Assembly (NCBI RefSeq): GCF_003033885.1
Contig: NZ_CP024081.1
Coordinates: forward strand, 1,643,980 to 1,707,979
Length of the DNA stretch: 64,000 nt
Reading direction: 5' to 3'
From: Pseudomonas rhizophila
Lineage (GTDB): Bacteria; Pseudomonadota; Gammaproteobacteria; Pseudomonadales; Pseudomonadaceae
The translations under genes were made by a program, and so were the position numbers. Of the stretch, positions 7,547-19,584 are shown piece after piece. The stretch's first letter is position 1; every line of letters starts with the position of its first letter. A model generated the notes under the pieces. It was not told the origin of the DNA, did no database searches, and saw nothing but the letters and a program-made list of their open reading frames with translations.

Positions 7547-8584
7547 CTACTCAGCGGGCAAAGGGAGTCGCTGCCCAGCCATCAACAGCGACAAGCGGCT
7601 CAGGCTCATCCATGGCGACCCTGCCGCCTGACCTTTGATCTGCGCATCGATGCGCTGGGCTTCGAGCAGCAGTTGTGCCCAGCGCGGTGCCGAGTAGCGT
7701 TGCAGGGCCTTGCTCATCAGCGGCTTGCGTTTGTCCCACACCGGCGGACGGGCTTGGCTGAAAGCCTTGTCCAACGGTACACCCTGGCTGTATTGCAATG
7801 AGAGGTTGGCCAGCAGGCGTAACTCTCGGGCCAGAGCCCAGAGGATCACCGGAGGCTCGACGCCTTCGCCCCGCAAGCCCTCGAGCATGCGCAGGGCGTG
7901 GGCGGCTTCACCGTTGAGGATCGCATCGGTCAGCCCGAACACATCGAAACGCGCACTGTCGGCCACGGCGGCCTGTACCGTTTCCACGGTGATCTGCCCG
8001 CCCTCGGCCATCAGCTTGAGTTTTTCGATTTCCTGAGCGGCGGCCAGCAGGTTGCCTTCGACCCGGGCGGCGATCAGTTCCACCGCATCCTGGCTGGCCG
8101 ATAAGCCGGCCTGGGACAGGCGCTGGCGGATCCAGCTGGGCAACTGGCTGACGTCCACCGGCCAGATCTGTACGAACTGGGTCTGCTGACCTTCAACCAG
8201 GGCCTTGCCCCATTTGGTTTTTTGCGCGCTGCCGTCGAGTTTTGGCAGGCTGATGAGCAACACCGTGTCTTCAGCCGGCCGTGAGCAATATTCGATCAGC
8301 GCGGCGGCGCCCTTGTCACCGGGTTTGCCGGATGGCAAGCGCAGTTCCAGCAGGCGTTTTTCCGCGAACAGCGACATGCTCGCCCCAGCCTGCAACAGCG
8401 TGCCCCAGTCGAAACTGGCGTCGGCGGCGAACACCTGGCGTTCGTCGAAGCCTTGCTGACGGGCGGCAGAGCGAATGGCGTCGGCGGCTTCCTGGCACAG
8501 CAGCGGATCATCGCCACTGATGATGTAGACCGGCGCGAGGGCGCCTTGCAGGTGTTTGCCGAGTTGGGCGGGAGCGAGCTTCAT
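7547..8584 (-). CDS. holA: DNA polymerase III subunit delta
   Basis: HolA is the delta subunit of the clamp loader; it opens the beta sliding clamp. The 345-residue protein starts at MKLAPAQLGKH (12 upstream in-frame residues are rejected). It has the N-terminal DNA_pol3_delta region (VYIISGDDPLLCQEA) and later family stretches (AARVEGNLLAAAQEIEKL, then SARFDVFGLTDAIL). It ends 39 bases after the lptE stop region on the same strand, so leuS-lptE-holA probably form one leftward transcription unit, as in E. coli and P. aeruginosa. Confidence 0.95.
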   Translation of the reverse strand: MKLAPAQLGKHLQGALAPVYIISGDDPLLCQEAADAIRSAARQQGFDERQVFAADASFDWGTLLQAGASMSLFAEKRLLELRLPSGKPGDKGAAALIEYCSRPAEDTVLLISLPKLDGSAQKTKWGKALVEGQQTQFVQIWPVDVSQLPSWIRQRLSQAGLSASQDAVELIAARVEGNLLAAAQEIEKLKLMAEGGQITVETVQAAVADSARFDVFGLTDAILNGEAAHALRMLEGLRGEGVEPPVILWALARELRLLANLSLQYSQGVPLDKAFSQARPPVWDKRKPLMSKALQRYSAPRWAQLLLEAQRIDAQIKGQAAGSPWMSLSRLSLLMAGQRLPLPAE

Positions 8585-8623
8585 AAGAGAAGGCGAGCGG
8601 GGCGCCGGAGCGCCCCGCAAGGC

Positions 8624-9229
8624 TTATTCAGACGGGATTTGCATCGGCGACTGTTGCGGGGTTTCCGCTTCAGCCTTGCGTGCCGCTTCCAGTGCGTCGG
8701 CTTCTGCCTTGGCGCGGGCGTCGGCGGTCTGCTGCAACTGGTCCAGTTGGGCTGGGCTCAGTTGTTGCAGGCGCAGCATCATGCGTTGCACGAGGTCACG
8801 ACGCATTTCAACACGCACTTCGCTCGACTCCTGGTCGGAACCGGTGATGTTGTTGCCATCGTGCAGGTAGACCTTCTGCACTTGCAGTTTGTCGTCCAGC
8901 AGCACCAGATTGTTCTGGCCGCGGATCTCATAGCTCAGGACGTTGTTGAGTTCGTACTCGGCCGAGCGACCGGCACCGGCGTAACTCAGACTGCGCTGGC
9001 TTTGCTGTTCACTGGTCAGCACCAGTTTGTACGGCGCGCCGTTGTAGACCTTCACGCCGCTGTTTTCCAGTGAGTCGCGCAGCATCTTCACGGTCTCGCC
9101 ATAAGCGTCCCGGGCGCTGAGGTCCAGCTCCGTGATGGCCAGCTCGGTGGTGCCGGTGCCGCGCAGCTGGAAGCCGCAGGCGCTCAACAGGACCGCCAGG
9201 CCCATTACCAGCAGATTACGTTTGATCAT
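8624..9229 (-). CDS. lptE: LPS-assembly lipoprotein LptE
   Basis: LptE plugs the LptD barrel at the outer membrane during lipopolysaccharide insertion. The 201-residue precursor has a lipobox LLSAC with Cys18 after a short hydrophobic signal, then GFQLRGTG, the usual start of mature LptE. The C-terminal 50 residues are Gln/Ala-rich, as in Pseudomonas homologues, with LVQRMMLRLQQLSPAQ at about 145-160. It lies between leuS and holA, the standard gene order. Confidence 0.93.
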   Translation of the reverse strand: MIKRNLLVMGLAVLLSACGFQLRGTGTTELAITELDLSARDAYGETVKMLRDSLENSGVKVYNGAPYKLVLTSEQQSQRSLSYAGAGRSAEYELNNVLSYEIRGQNNLVLLDDKLQVQKVYLHDGNNITGSDQESSEVRVEMRRDLVQRMMLRLQQLSPAQLDQLQQTADARAKAEADALEAARKAEAETPQQSPMQIPSE

Positions 9230-9317
9230 CTTGTTGCTCCCCTTGAAACCCTATGGCTCGACAGTGCGGCCCCGCAGGTTATATTCGGCGCCCGGCCCAA
9301 GCCGGCGCCCGATCCAA

Positions 9318-12170
<2,853 letters not shown>

Positions 12171-12217
12171 CTAAGCTTCTCAATGGGGAGTGAGTCTTAT
12201 CTTCAATGAGGTGAGGG

Positions 12218-12538
12218 ATGGTTGAATCACAACGTAAAGTAACTACACCTGAGTTGTACGAAAAACTGATCGATCGTCTCGGGGTGGCCCTGGACGCTGC
12301 AAGAACCGCCGGTCGCTTGCGCGATGAACGCCCGGCAGAGCTGGAACTGCGTGGCTTGACCCCCGCAGAGTTCGAGCTGGTCAAGGCTTACCTTGAGCAG
12401 GTCGGGCATCAAGCCCCCACAAGTGGGGCTCAGCTACTCAAGCGCCTCGATACGCCCCGTTCGGCCAAGGTTGTATGGCTCAAGGATCGGACGCCCACCA
12501 GGGATGCTGTAAAAGTCCGGTCACTGCAGTTCAAGTAA
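12218..12538 (+). CDS. Conserved hypothetical protein divergent from leuS
   Basis: A 106-residue soluble, largely helical protein (ELYEKLIDRLGVALDAAR, then LTPAEFELVKAYLEQVGHQ). A purine-rich stretch (GAGGTGAGGG) just before the ATG serves as ribosome site. An uncharacterised gene of this kind sits beside leuS in P. aeruginosa (PA3986, from memory). The helical N-terminal half faintly resembles E. coli YbeL, but there are no cysteines, so no zinc ribbon. The 293-bp gap to leuS presumably holds both divergent promoters. I cannot assign a function. Confidence 0.75.
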   Translation: MVESQRKVTTPELYEKLIDRLGVALDAARTAGRLRDERPAELELRGLTPAEFELVKAYLEQVGHQAPTSGAQLLKRLDTPRSAKVVWLKDRTPTRDAVKVRSLQFK

Positions 12539-12641
12539 AGCCGGATTCACGCTTGTCGCTTTTTTTGGTTCAAGGTTATTTCGAATCTGTTGTCGCTTTG
12601 CGTCAACCCACCTAGGCTTCGGGCATCTATGGAGATGCCCG

Positions 12642-13403
12642 ATGCCGTTTCGCTATTTCATCAAACAACTTTTATTGCCGCCCGGCATTCTTTTGCTGCT
12701 GTTGGTGCTTGCCTGGTGGTGGCGCCACTCCCGGCCGCGCCTGGCTCGCCTGTGTTTCATTGCCGGGGTGGGCGGTTTCTGGCTGATGAGTTTGCCTGTG
12801 GTGGTGCAATGGAGCGCCAAGGCGTTGGAGCGCGAGCCACCGCTGCCTCGCAGCGAATGGGTGACGCTGGCGCAACGTGCCGATGCCATCGTGGTGCTTG
12901 GTTCGGGCCGCGATCGCGGTGACCTGGCCTGGGGCACCGACCAGCCCACCGGCATCGGTCTGGAGCGCCAGCGGTATGCGGCGCGACTGGCCAAGGCATC
13001 GGGATTGCCGGTGCTGACCAGCGGCGGCTTGCACTATGGCTCCCCGCCGAGTGAAGCGAAATTGATGGCCGATTCGATGCTCGATGATTTTGGTGTCACC
13101 GTGCGCTGGCAGGAAGGGCGCAGTCGCACGACCTGGGAAAACGCCAAGATGAGCGCCGAGATGTTGCTGCCGCAGGGCATCAGACGAGTCGTGGTGGTGA
13201 CCCATGCGTCGCACATGCCACGGGCAGTCTGGAGTTTCGAGCGCTCGGGGTTTGAAGTGGTTCCTGCACCGGTGGGCTTTCTGGGGCAGGACAACGCCCG
13301 CCCGCTGGGCGGCTGGATGCCGGAGTTCAAGTCGATCTGGCAATCGGGGCAGTTGATGAACGAGGCGGTGGGGCAGGTGGGGTATAGGTTGTTTTATCGT
13401 TGA
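12642..13403 (+). CDS. YdcF/DUF218 family membrane protein (ElyC/SanA-like)
   Basis: A 253-residue protein with two N-terminal membrane segments (about 8-30 and 37-57) and a DUF218 domain. The domain shows DAIVVLGSGRDRGD (about 87-100), a ligand-binding EGRSRTTWENA and VVVTHASHMPRA. E. coli members ElyC and SanA affect envelope and lipid-carrier metabolism and vancomycin entry, but no enzymatic activity is firmly established for this group. It is transcribed towards lnt and separated from it by a repeat. Confidence 0.85.
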   Translation: MPFRYFIKQLLLPPGILLLLLVLAWWWRHSRPRLARLCFIAGVGGFWLMSLPVVVQWSAKALEREPPLPRSEWVTLAQRADAIVVLGSGRDRGDLAWGTDQPTGIGLERQRYAARLAKASGLPVLTSGGLHYGSPPSEAKLMADSMLDDFGVTVRWQEGRSRTTWENAKMSAEMLLPQGIRRVVVVTHASHMPRAVWSFERSGFEVVPAPVGFLGQDNARPLGGWMPEFKSIWQSGQLMNEAVGQVGYRLFYR

Positions 13404-13416
13404 AGTGTTCCCGGAT

Positions 13417-13537
13417 CGTTCCCACGCTCCTGCGTGGGTACGCCTCAAGGGACGCTCTGCGTTCCAAGGCGGGCTGGCGTCGGCCACCAATGACGCGGAG
13501 CGTCACGGGCTGCATTCCCACGCGGAGCGTGGGAACG
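13417..13537. repeat. Inverted repeat of the CGTTCCCACGCTC type
   Basis: A short palindromic motif (CGTTCCCACGCTCC, then GCGTGGG) occurs at 13417-13438 and inverted at 13517-13537. A nested inner pair (GACGCTCTGCGT / ACGCGGAGCGTC) lies between. This is a third family of dispersed palindromic repeat, placed between convergent genes (DUF218 and lnt), consistent with a terminator-like position. Confidence 0.8.
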
Positions 13538-13544
13538 AGCAACC

Positions 13545-15068
13545 TTAAACCGTCTTGGCCATCCGTCCCGCCATCAACGCCCAGCCCAGCAGCAACACGC
13601 ACACGATGATCAACGGCCACGAGCGCCATTGCAGGTAGGGCGTCAGCCCGTGCATCGGCACGACTTCGCCGTACAGTACGCCACGCTCGAATTGTGGGAT
13701 CTGTACGGTGATCTGGCCGAAGGGGTTGATCAGGCCGGTGACGCCGTTGTTGGTGGAGCGGATCATCCAGCGACCGGCTTCCAGGGCGCGCATCTGCGCC
13801 ATTTGCAGGTGTTGCAACGGGCCGATCGAGGTGCCGAACCAGGTGTCGTTGCTGATGGTCAGCAGCAGGTCGCTACGCGCCGAGAGGCCGGCGGCGAACT
13901 CCGGGTAGACCACTTCATAGCAGATGAACGGCGCGATCTGGTAACCCTTGGCTTGCAGCAAAGGCTGGTCGGCCGGGCCTCGGGCAAAGTCCGACATAGG
14001 GAGATCGAAGAACGCGATCAACCCCCGCAGAATGTCCTGCAACGGCACATATTCGCCAAATGGCACCAGTTTTTGCTTCAGATAAGTGCCGTCACCTTCA
14101 CCGGTCACGGTGATGCCGTTGAAGTAACGCTTCTGCTGGTGCACCAGTTGGCGAATCGGAACGCCGGTAATCAGCGCCGAATTTCGCTCGGCGGCGAAGG
14201 TGCCCATCATGTCCAGGTAGCCCTGGGCAGATTCCTTGAGCACCGGCACAGCTGTTTCCGGCCAGATCAGCAGGTCGACCCGTTTGGAGGCAAAGCTCAT
14301 GTCGCGGTACAACGCCAGTTGCGCGTTGAGCTGCTCGGGGTCCCACTTCATGCTTTGTTCGATGTTGCCCTGGATCGCCGCGACGCTCAGCGCATCACCC
14401 GAAGGGCTGGTCCAGGCATGGTCTTTGAGCGCCATGCCGGCGACCCACGGGCCGATCAGCAGGATCACGCCCGCTGCGATAAAGCCTTTGCGCCCGGCGC
14501 GGATCAACCGTGGCGCGTTGTACAGCAGCGCGGCGGTCAGGGCCAGGGTGAAGGAAATCAGCCACATCCCGCCCAGCGGCGCGAGGCCGGCCAAGGGGCC
14601 GTCAAGTTGGCTGTAACCGGAATACAGCCACGGAAACCCGGTGAGGAACCAGCCGCGAAAGGCTTCCTGGCCCAGCCACAGGGCGGCGAAGGCCAAGGCG
14701 TCGGCCAGCGGAGCTTCGTTACGCCGCAACCACCGGGCCCAGAGCCAGGCGGGCAGGGCGAAAAACCAAGCAATGGCGGCGATGAACAGCAGCATCAAGA
14801 AACCGGCGAGCAGCACCGAGGCGCCGCCGAAGTTGTGAATGCTGACGTAGATCCAGCTGGTGCCGGCGCCAAACAGGCCGAAACCGAAGCACCAGCCACG
14901 GCCGAGGGCCTGGCGCGGTGAAAGCTCGCGCAGACCGGCATAGAACAGCCCGACCGCCAGCAGTGCCAGCGGCCAGATGTCGAACGGCGCCAGGGCCAGG
15001 GTGGTGATCGCGCCAGCCGCCATGGCCAGCAGGTTACCGGGCCAGCCGGGGCGGGTTGTCCAGCGCAT
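13545..15068 (-). CDS. lnt: Apolipoprotein N-acyltransferase
   Basis: Lnt adds the third acyl chain to lipoproteins in the inner membrane. The 507-residue protein has about six N-terminal membrane segments, a periplasmic nitrilase domain (about 220-480) and a final membrane helix. The Glu-Lys-Cys catalytic triad is visible: the Glu in LLIWPETAVPVL, the Lys in LKQKLVPFGEYV and the Cys in IAPFICYEVVYP. Its start lies 27 bases after the corC stop. It is the last gene of a leftward miaB-phoH-ybeY-corC-lnt series, an arrangement seen across gammaproteobacteria. Confidence 0.96.
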   Translation of the reverse strand: MRWTTRPGWPGNLLAMAAGAITTLALAPFDIWPLALLAVGLFYAGLRELSPRQALGRGWCFGFGLFGAGTSWIYVSIHNFGGASVLLAGFLMLLFIAAIAWFFALPAWLWARWLRRNEAPLADALAFAALWLGQEAFRGWFLTGFPWLYSGYSQLDGPLAGLAPLGGMWLISFTLALTAALLYNAPRLIRAGRKGFIAAGVILLIGPWVAGMALKDHAWTSPSGDALSVAAIQGNIEQSMKWDPEQLNAQLALYRDMSFASKRVDLLIWPETAVPVLKESAQGYLDMMGTFAAERNSALITGVPIRQLVHQQKRYFNGITVTGEGDGTYLKQKLVPFGEYVPLQDILRGLIAFFDLPMSDFARGPADQPLLQAKGYQIAPFICYEVVYPEFAAGLSARSDLLLTISNDTWFGTSIGPLQHLQMAQMRALEAGRWMIRSTNNGVTGLINPFGQITVQIPQFERGVLYGEVVPMHGLTPYLQWRSWPLIIVCVLLLGWALMAGRMAKTV

Positions 15069-15095
15069 GTGTGTCCTTAGCGGGTCTCGCAGGGT

Positions 15096-15935
15096 TTATC
15101 GGGCAATGGGTGACAGGCGCAGCAAGTGAATCCGACGGCTGTCGGCGTTCAGGATGCGAAAGCGCCAGGAACCGATTTCCGTGGTTTCATTGCGCTTGGG
15201 CAGGTGCCCGAAAGCACTCATCACCAGGCCGCCGACGGTGTCGAACTCATCGTCGGAGAATTGACTGTCGAAAAACTCGTTGAAGTTCTCGATCGGCGTC
15301 AGGGCCTTGATCAGGAAGTCGCCGCTGGGCAGCGGTTTGATGTAGCTGTCTTCCTCGACGTCGTGCTCGTCTTCGATGTCGCCGACGATCTGCTCGAGCA
15401 CGTCTTCGATGGTGACCAGCCCGGCCACGCCGCCGTATTCGTCGATGACGATGGCCATGTGGTTGTGATTGGCGCGGAATTCACGCAGCAGCACGTTCAG
15501 GCGCTTGGACTCGGGCACGAAGGTGGCCGGGCGCAGCAAGTCCTTGATGTTGAAACTGTCGCCGTTCTCCTGAAGGATCAGCGGCAGCAGATCCTTGGCC
15601 AGCAGCACGCCCATGACGTCGTCATGGCTCTCGCCGACTACCGGGTAGCGCGAGTGAGCGGAATCGACCACGGCGGGCAGGAATTCGCGAGGTGTCTGGG
15701 TCGCCTTGATGCTGACCATCTGCGAACGGGGGACCATGATGTCCCGCACTTGCAGGTCAGCGACCTGGATGGCGCCTTCGACGATGGCCAGCGCTTCGCT
15801 GTCCAGCAGTTTGTTCTGGTGTGCATCGCGCAGCAGCTCCAGCAGCTCCTGGCGGTTTTTCGGCTCATGGGCAAAAGCCTGGGTGAGCTTGCCCAGCCAT
15901 GACTTCTGCCCGTTGCTCGATCGATCTTCGCTCAT
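15096..15935 (-). CDS. corC: CorC family transporter-associated protein (CBS pair)
   Basis: A 279-residue soluble protein with two CBS domains (about 65-190, including [12 protein letters not shown]) and a C-terminal CorC_HlyC domain (about 205-279). It starts at [11 protein letters not shown]; the longer upstream frame overlaps ybeY DNA and is rejected. The family is linked to magnesium/cobalt efflux, although the E. coli version without membrane domains has been given several roles. The acidic [21 protein letters not shown] stretch (split here as DEYGGVAG and [10 protein letters not shown]) is a hallmark. Confidence 0.93.
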   Translation of the reverse strand: MSEDRSSNGQKSWLGKLTQAFAHEPKNRQELLELLRDAHQNKLLDSEALAIVEGAIQVADLQVRDIMVPRSQMVSIKATQTPREFLPAVVDSAHSRYPVVGESHDDVMGVLLAKDLLPLILQENGDSFNIKDLLRPATFVPESKRLNVLLREFRANHNHMAIVIDEYGGVAGLVTIEDVLEQIVGDIEDEHDVEEDSYIKPLPSGDFLIKALTPIENFNEFFDSQFSDDEFDTVGGLVMSAFGHLPKRNETTEIGSWRFRILNADSRRIHLLRLSPIAR

Positions 15936-15975
15936 AGCGATTACTCTGAATCCTTTGTCGTTACAGGTTGATGTA

Positions 15976-16434
15976 TCAGTGTTCGTCGCCGGCGTAGGGG
16001 TCGGGGTGACCCAGCTCTGCAAGCAACGTTCGTTCCAGCGATTCCATTTCCTCGGCCTCGTCATCTTCTATATGGTCGTAACCCAATAGATGCAAGCAGC
16101 CGTGAATCACCAGATGGGCCCAGTGGGCCTCAGCGGTCTTGCCTTGTTCGGCCGCTTCGCGCTCCACCACCGGGATGCAGATCACCAGATCGCCCAGCAG
16201 CGGAATGTCGAGCAGTTCGTCGGGCACGTCGGCGGGGAACGACAACACATTGGTGGCGTAGTCTTTCTGCCGCCAGGTGTGGTTCAACTCGCGGCCTTCG
16301 GGCTCGTCCACCAGGCGGATGGTCAGTTCCGAGTCGGCGCTGCGCTGGCGCAGGGCCAGCTCGCACCATTGGCGTAACTGAGCCTCGCTGGGAGCGGGGC
16401 GTTCGCTGGCCAGTTGCAGGTCAAGTTCAAGCAT
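15976..16434 (-). CDS. ybeY: Endoribonuclease YbeY
   Basis: YbeY is a metal-dependent RNase needed for 16S rRNA 3'-end maturation and ribosome quality control. The 152-residue protein has the H-x3-H-x5-H zinc site in [11 protein letters not shown] near residue 116, plus [10 protein letters not shown] upstream. The start MLELDLQ overlaps the phoH stop by 8 bases (ATGCTTGA), so translation is probably coupled. Confidence 0.96.
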   Translation of the reverse strand: MLELDLQLASERPAPSEAQLRQWCELALRQRSADSELTIRLVDEPEGRELNHTWRQKDYATNVLSFPADVPDELLDIPLLGDLVICIPVVEREAAEQGKTAEAHWAHLVIHGCLHLLGYDHIEDDEAEEMESLERTLLAELGHPDPYAGDEH

Positions 16435-17437
16435 CGTGGCGATTGCCCTTCTCAGCGGTCGCCAGCTCATCCTGATGATTCTCGAAGCGCTCGTAGGCTT
16501 CGACGATGCGCTGCACCAATGGATGGCGCACGACGTCCTTGGGCATGAAATGCGTGAAACTGATGCCCGGCACGTCCTTGAGCACCTGGATCACATGGTT
16601 CAGCCCGGATTTGGTGCCGCGGGGCAGGTCGACCTGGGTGATGTCCCCGGTGATCACCGCGGTGGAGCCGAAGCCGATCCGGGTCAGGAACATTTTCATC
16701 TGCTCGACCGTGGTGTTCTGGCTTTCGTCGAGGATGATGAAGCTGTTGTTCAGCGTACGGCCACGCATATAGGCCAGCGGCGCGACCTCGATGACCTGGC
16801 GTTCGATCAGTTTGGCGACGTATTCGAAGCCGAGCATTTCGTACAACGCGTCATACAGCGGACGCAAGTACGGGTCGATTTTCTGGGCCAGGTCGCCGGG
16901 CAGGAAACCGAGTTTTTCCCCCGCTTCAACCGCCGGACGCACCAGCAGGATACGGCGCACCTGTTCGCGTTCCAGCGCATCGACGGCGCAGGCCACGGCC
17001 AGATAGGTCTTGCCGGTACCGGCCGGACCGATGCCGAAGTTGATGTCGTTGCCCAGGATTTCCTTCACGTAGCGCTGCTGATTCAAGCCGCGAGGGCGAA
17101 TCATGCCTTTTTTCGTGCGCAAGGCCACGGCAGGTTCTGACGGAGCGTGGTTCTCGAGTTCTTCGAGGGCCGACTCCTGCAGGAACAGGTGGACGGTGTC
17201 CGGCGACAGCTCGCTTCCCTTGGTTTCCCGATAGAGGCGGCGCAGCAGGTTTTCCGCGGAGGAGGTGTGCTTGGGTTCGCCGATCAGTTCGAACTGGTTT
17301 CCGCGGTTGCGGATCTCGATGGCCAGGCGCTGTTCGATCAAGCGCAGATGCTCGTCGAATTGCCCGCACAGATTGGCGAAGCGGCGAGCCTCAAAGGGCT
17401 CGAGAATGAAACGATGTGGTTCGATGGGTGCGTTCAA
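16427..17437 (-). CDS. ybeZ: PhoH-like ATPase (YbeZ), probable TTG start
   Basis: A 336-residue PhoH-family nucleotide-binding protein that works with YbeY in RNA metabolism. Walker A is GPAGTGKT and Walker B is [10 protein letters not shown] start it at a TTG giving (M)[15 protein letters not shown], which is where the family usually begins. An ATG 36 codons further upstream (17545) adds residues that look unlike PhoH and reach close to the REPIN. The ribosome site before the TTG is weak, so the exact start is uncertain. Expression is probably linked to the ybeY, corC and lnt genes that follow. Confidence 0.9.
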   Translation of the reverse strand: MNAPIEPHRFILEPFEARRFANLCGQFDEHLRLIEQRLAIEIRNRGNQFELIGEPKHTSSAENLLRRLYRETKGSELSPDTVHLFLQESALEELENHAPSEPAVALRTKKGMIRPRGLNQQRYVKEILGNDINFGIGPAGTGKTYLAVACAVDALEREQVRRILLVRPAVEAGEKLGFLPGDLAQKIDPYLRPLYDALYEMLGFEYVAKLIERQVIEVAPLAYMRGRTLNNSFIILDESQNTTVEQMKMFLTRIGFGSTAVITGDITQVDLPRGTKSGLNHVIQVLKDVPGISFTHFMPKDVVRHPLVQRIVEAYERFENHQDELATAEKGNRHDA

Positions 17438-17550
17438 GGTCGTTTTTAGCCGCCCTGGGGCAATTAAGATGAAATCAAGGATAACGCCAGTAGGCTGGGT
17501 GCGAAAGCTCTTAAAGAGGCGAATCTGATCACAGGGTTGGCGCAACCCAT

Positions 17551-17640
17551 TGTGGGAGCGAGCCTGCTCGCGATAGCGGCGTCACATTCAACATCGATAT
17601 TGACTGTCACGCCGCTATCGCGAGCAGGCTCGCTCCCACA
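17551..17640. repeat. REPIN between miaB and phoH
   Basis: Two perfect 32-bp inverted REP arms (17551-17582 and 17609-17640) are separated by 26 bp. It separates miaB from phoH, which are transcribed in the same direction, and could stabilise the miaB message 3' end. Confidence 0.93.
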
Positions 17641-17652
17641 GGAAACTTTGTG

Positions 17653-18981
17653 TTACTGGACCAACGAACCGCGCAACGAGTGCGGTTGCGCGGCATCGAT
17701 GTGGACGTCGGCGAACTGGCCGATCAGGGCCGGAGTGTCGCAGCGGAAGTTGACGATGCGGTTGTTTTCGGTCCGCCCTTGCAATTCGCCCGGGTCTTTT
17801 TTCGAGTAATCGGTCACCAGAATCCGCTGGACGGAGCCGACCATCTGTCGGCTGATCTCGAAACCTTGCTGGTTCAAGCGATGTTGCAAGGCGTTGAGCC
17901 GTTCTTTTTTCACTTCTTCAGGGGTTTCGTCCGCCAAATCGGCGGCCGGAGTGCCGGGACGCTGGCTGTAGACGAAGGAATAGGAAAAATCGAAACCCAC
18001 GTCTTCGATCAGCTTCATGGTCTGCTGGAAATCTTTCTCGGTTTCGCCGGGGAAACCCACGATAAAGTCTGAACTGATGCAGATCCCCGGCACCGCCGCC
18101 CGCAGTTTGCGCAGCTTGGATTTGTACTCCAGCGCCGTGTGGTTGCGCTTCATGGCCGCCAGGATCCGGTCGGAGCCCGATTGCACCGGCAGGTGCAGAT
18201 GCTTGACCAGCTCAGGCACTTCGGCATGGGCCTGGATCAGGCTGTCGGAGAACTCCAGTGGGTGCGAGGTGGTGTAGCGGATACGGTCGATGCCCTCCAC
18301 GGCCGCCACCACGCGGATCAGCTCGGCGAGGTCCGCCAGGCGCCCGTCGTGGGTCAGGCCGCGATAACCGTTGACGTTCTGCCCCAGCAGCGTCACTTCC
18401 CGCACACCGTGTTCCGCCAGGTGGATGATTTCGGCGATGACGTCGTCGAACGGCCGGCTGACTTCTTCACCACGGGTATAGGGCACCACGCAGAACGTGC
18501 AGTACTTGCTGCAACCTTCCATCACCGACACATAGGCGCTCGGGCCGTCGATACGGGGTTCGGGCAGGTGGTCGAATTTTTCGATTTCCGGAAACGAAAC
18601 GTCGACTTGCGGCAGTTTGGTGATGCGCGCGGCGTCGATCATCTCCGGCAGGCGGTGCAGGGTCTGCGGGCCGAAGACCACGTCTACGTAGGGCGCGCGG
18701 TCACGAATGGCAGCGCCTTCCTGGCTGGCCACGCAACCGCCCACGGCGATGACCATTTCCGGGTTGGCCAGTTTCAGTTCACGCCAGCGGCCGAGCTGGG
18801 AGTACACCCGGTCCTGGGCGCGCTCGCGAATCGAACAGGTGTTGAGCAGGATCACGTCGGCGTCTTCGGCACGGGCGGTGACTTCCAGGGCCTGGTGTTC
18901 ACCCAGCAGATCGACCATGCGCGAGCTGTCGTACTCGTTCATCTGGCAACCGTGGGTTTCGATGTAAAGCTTCTTGGCCAT
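17653..18981 (-). CDS. miaB: tRNA-2-methylthio-N6-dimethylallyladenosine synthase
   Basis: MiaB is a radical SAM methylthiotransferase that modifies A37 of tRNAs reading UNN codons. The 442-residue protein has three N-terminal cluster cysteines (Cys12 in [11 protein letters not shown], Cys49 in LNTCSIRE, Cys83 in GGCVASQ), the radical SAM triad Cys157/161/164 (CSKYCTFC) and a C-terminal TRAM domain. The start [11 protein letters not shown] is chosen over an ATG 16 codons upstream because it matches the family's usual beginning. Confidence 0.96.
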   Translation of the reverse strand: MAKKLYIETHGCQMNEYDSSRMVDLLGEHQALEVTARAEDADVILLNTCSIRERAQDRVYSQLGRWRELKLANPEMVIAVGGCVASQEGAAIRDRAPYVDVVFGPQTLHRLPEMIDAARITKLPQVDVSFPEIEKFDHLPEPRIDGPSAYVSVMEGCSKYCTFCVVPYTRGEEVSRPFDDVIAEIIHLAEHGVREVTLLGQNVNGYRGLTHDGRLADLAELIRVVAAVEGIDRIRYTTSHPLEFSDSLIQAHAEVPELVKHLHLPVQSGSDRILAAMKRNHTALEYKSKLRKLRAAVPGICISSDFIVGFPGETEKDFQQTMKLIEDVGFDFSYSFVYSQRPGTPAADLADETPEEVKKERLNALQHRLNQQGFEISRQMVGSVQRILVTDYSKKDPGELQGRTENNRIVNFRCDTPALIGQFADVHIDAAQPHSLRGSLVQ

Positions 18982-19015
18982 GGACGGAGTCATCACGTGA
19001 TTCAAAGAACCGCGC

Positions 19016-19021
19016 ATTATA
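19016..19021 (-). promoter_or_regulatory. Candidate -10 box upstream of miaB
   Basis: A perfect TATAAT on the minus strand lies 34 bases upstream of the miaB ATG. No good -35 hexamer is visible at 16-18 bp spacing. The short gap also has TATAGT at 19069-19074 reading rightward towards the DUF1820 gene. Confidence 0.35.
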
Positions 19022-19114
19022 GGGAACAAGTCACCCGGTTCCTACCGCTGCGCGAGCAGTGGCTATGCTATAGTTCGCGCCCTCATTTTTACCCGCCGAT
19101 GTGTTTCGCCTGCC

Positions 19115-19444
19115 ATGACCAAACGTGAAGCTCCAATCTACAAGGTGATTTTCCTCAACCAGGGCCAGGTGTTCGAAATGTACGCCAAGCAGATCTATCA
19201 AAGTGATCTGTGGGGCTTCCTGGAAGTCGAAGAATTCGTCTTTGGCGAGCGCACGCAAATGGTCGTCGATCCGAGCGAAGAAAAGCTCAAGGCGCAGTTC
19301 GAAGGCGTGGTGCGCAGCTTCGTGCCGATGCATTCGATCGTGCGTATCGACGAGGTCGAGCGCCTGGGCACCCCGAAAATCAGCGAAGCCCGCGGCGCGG
19401 TCGGCAATGTCATGCCGTTTCCGATGCCGATGCCTGAGAAGTAA
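19115..19444 (+). CDS. DUF1820 family protein
   Basis: A 109-residue soluble protein of the DUF1820 family (YKVIFLNQGQVFEMYAKQIY near the N-terminus, then IRIDEVERLGTPKI), conserved next to miaB in pseudomonads. The proline/methionine-rich tail (MPFPMPMPEK) is typical. No function is known. It is divergent from miaB, with an extended -10-like TGCTATAGT 40 bases before the ATG. Confidence 0.85.
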   Translation: MTKREAPIYKVIFLNQGQVFEMYAKQIYQSDLWGFLEVEEFVFGERTQMVVDPSEEKLKAQFEGVVRSFVPMHSIVRIDEVERLGTPKISEARGAVGNVMPFPMPMPEK

Positions 19445-19466
19445 GCGCCAAGACAGAGTTGCCCCC

Positions 19467-19561
19467 AATCGCGAGCGGGCTCGCTCCCACACTGGATCTT
19501 CTGTGTGCACATTATTTGTGAACACCCGGGATTAACTGTGGGAGCGAGCCTGCTCGCGATT
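19467..19561. repeat. REPIN downstream of the DUF1820 gene
   Basis: Two inverted 25-bp REP arms (19467-19491 and 19537-19561, one mismatch) are separated by 45 bp, located between convergent DUF1820 and Sel1-repeat genes. Confidence 0.9.
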
Positions 19562-19584
19562 AGGCTCTCAAGGCCGTGGTGGAT

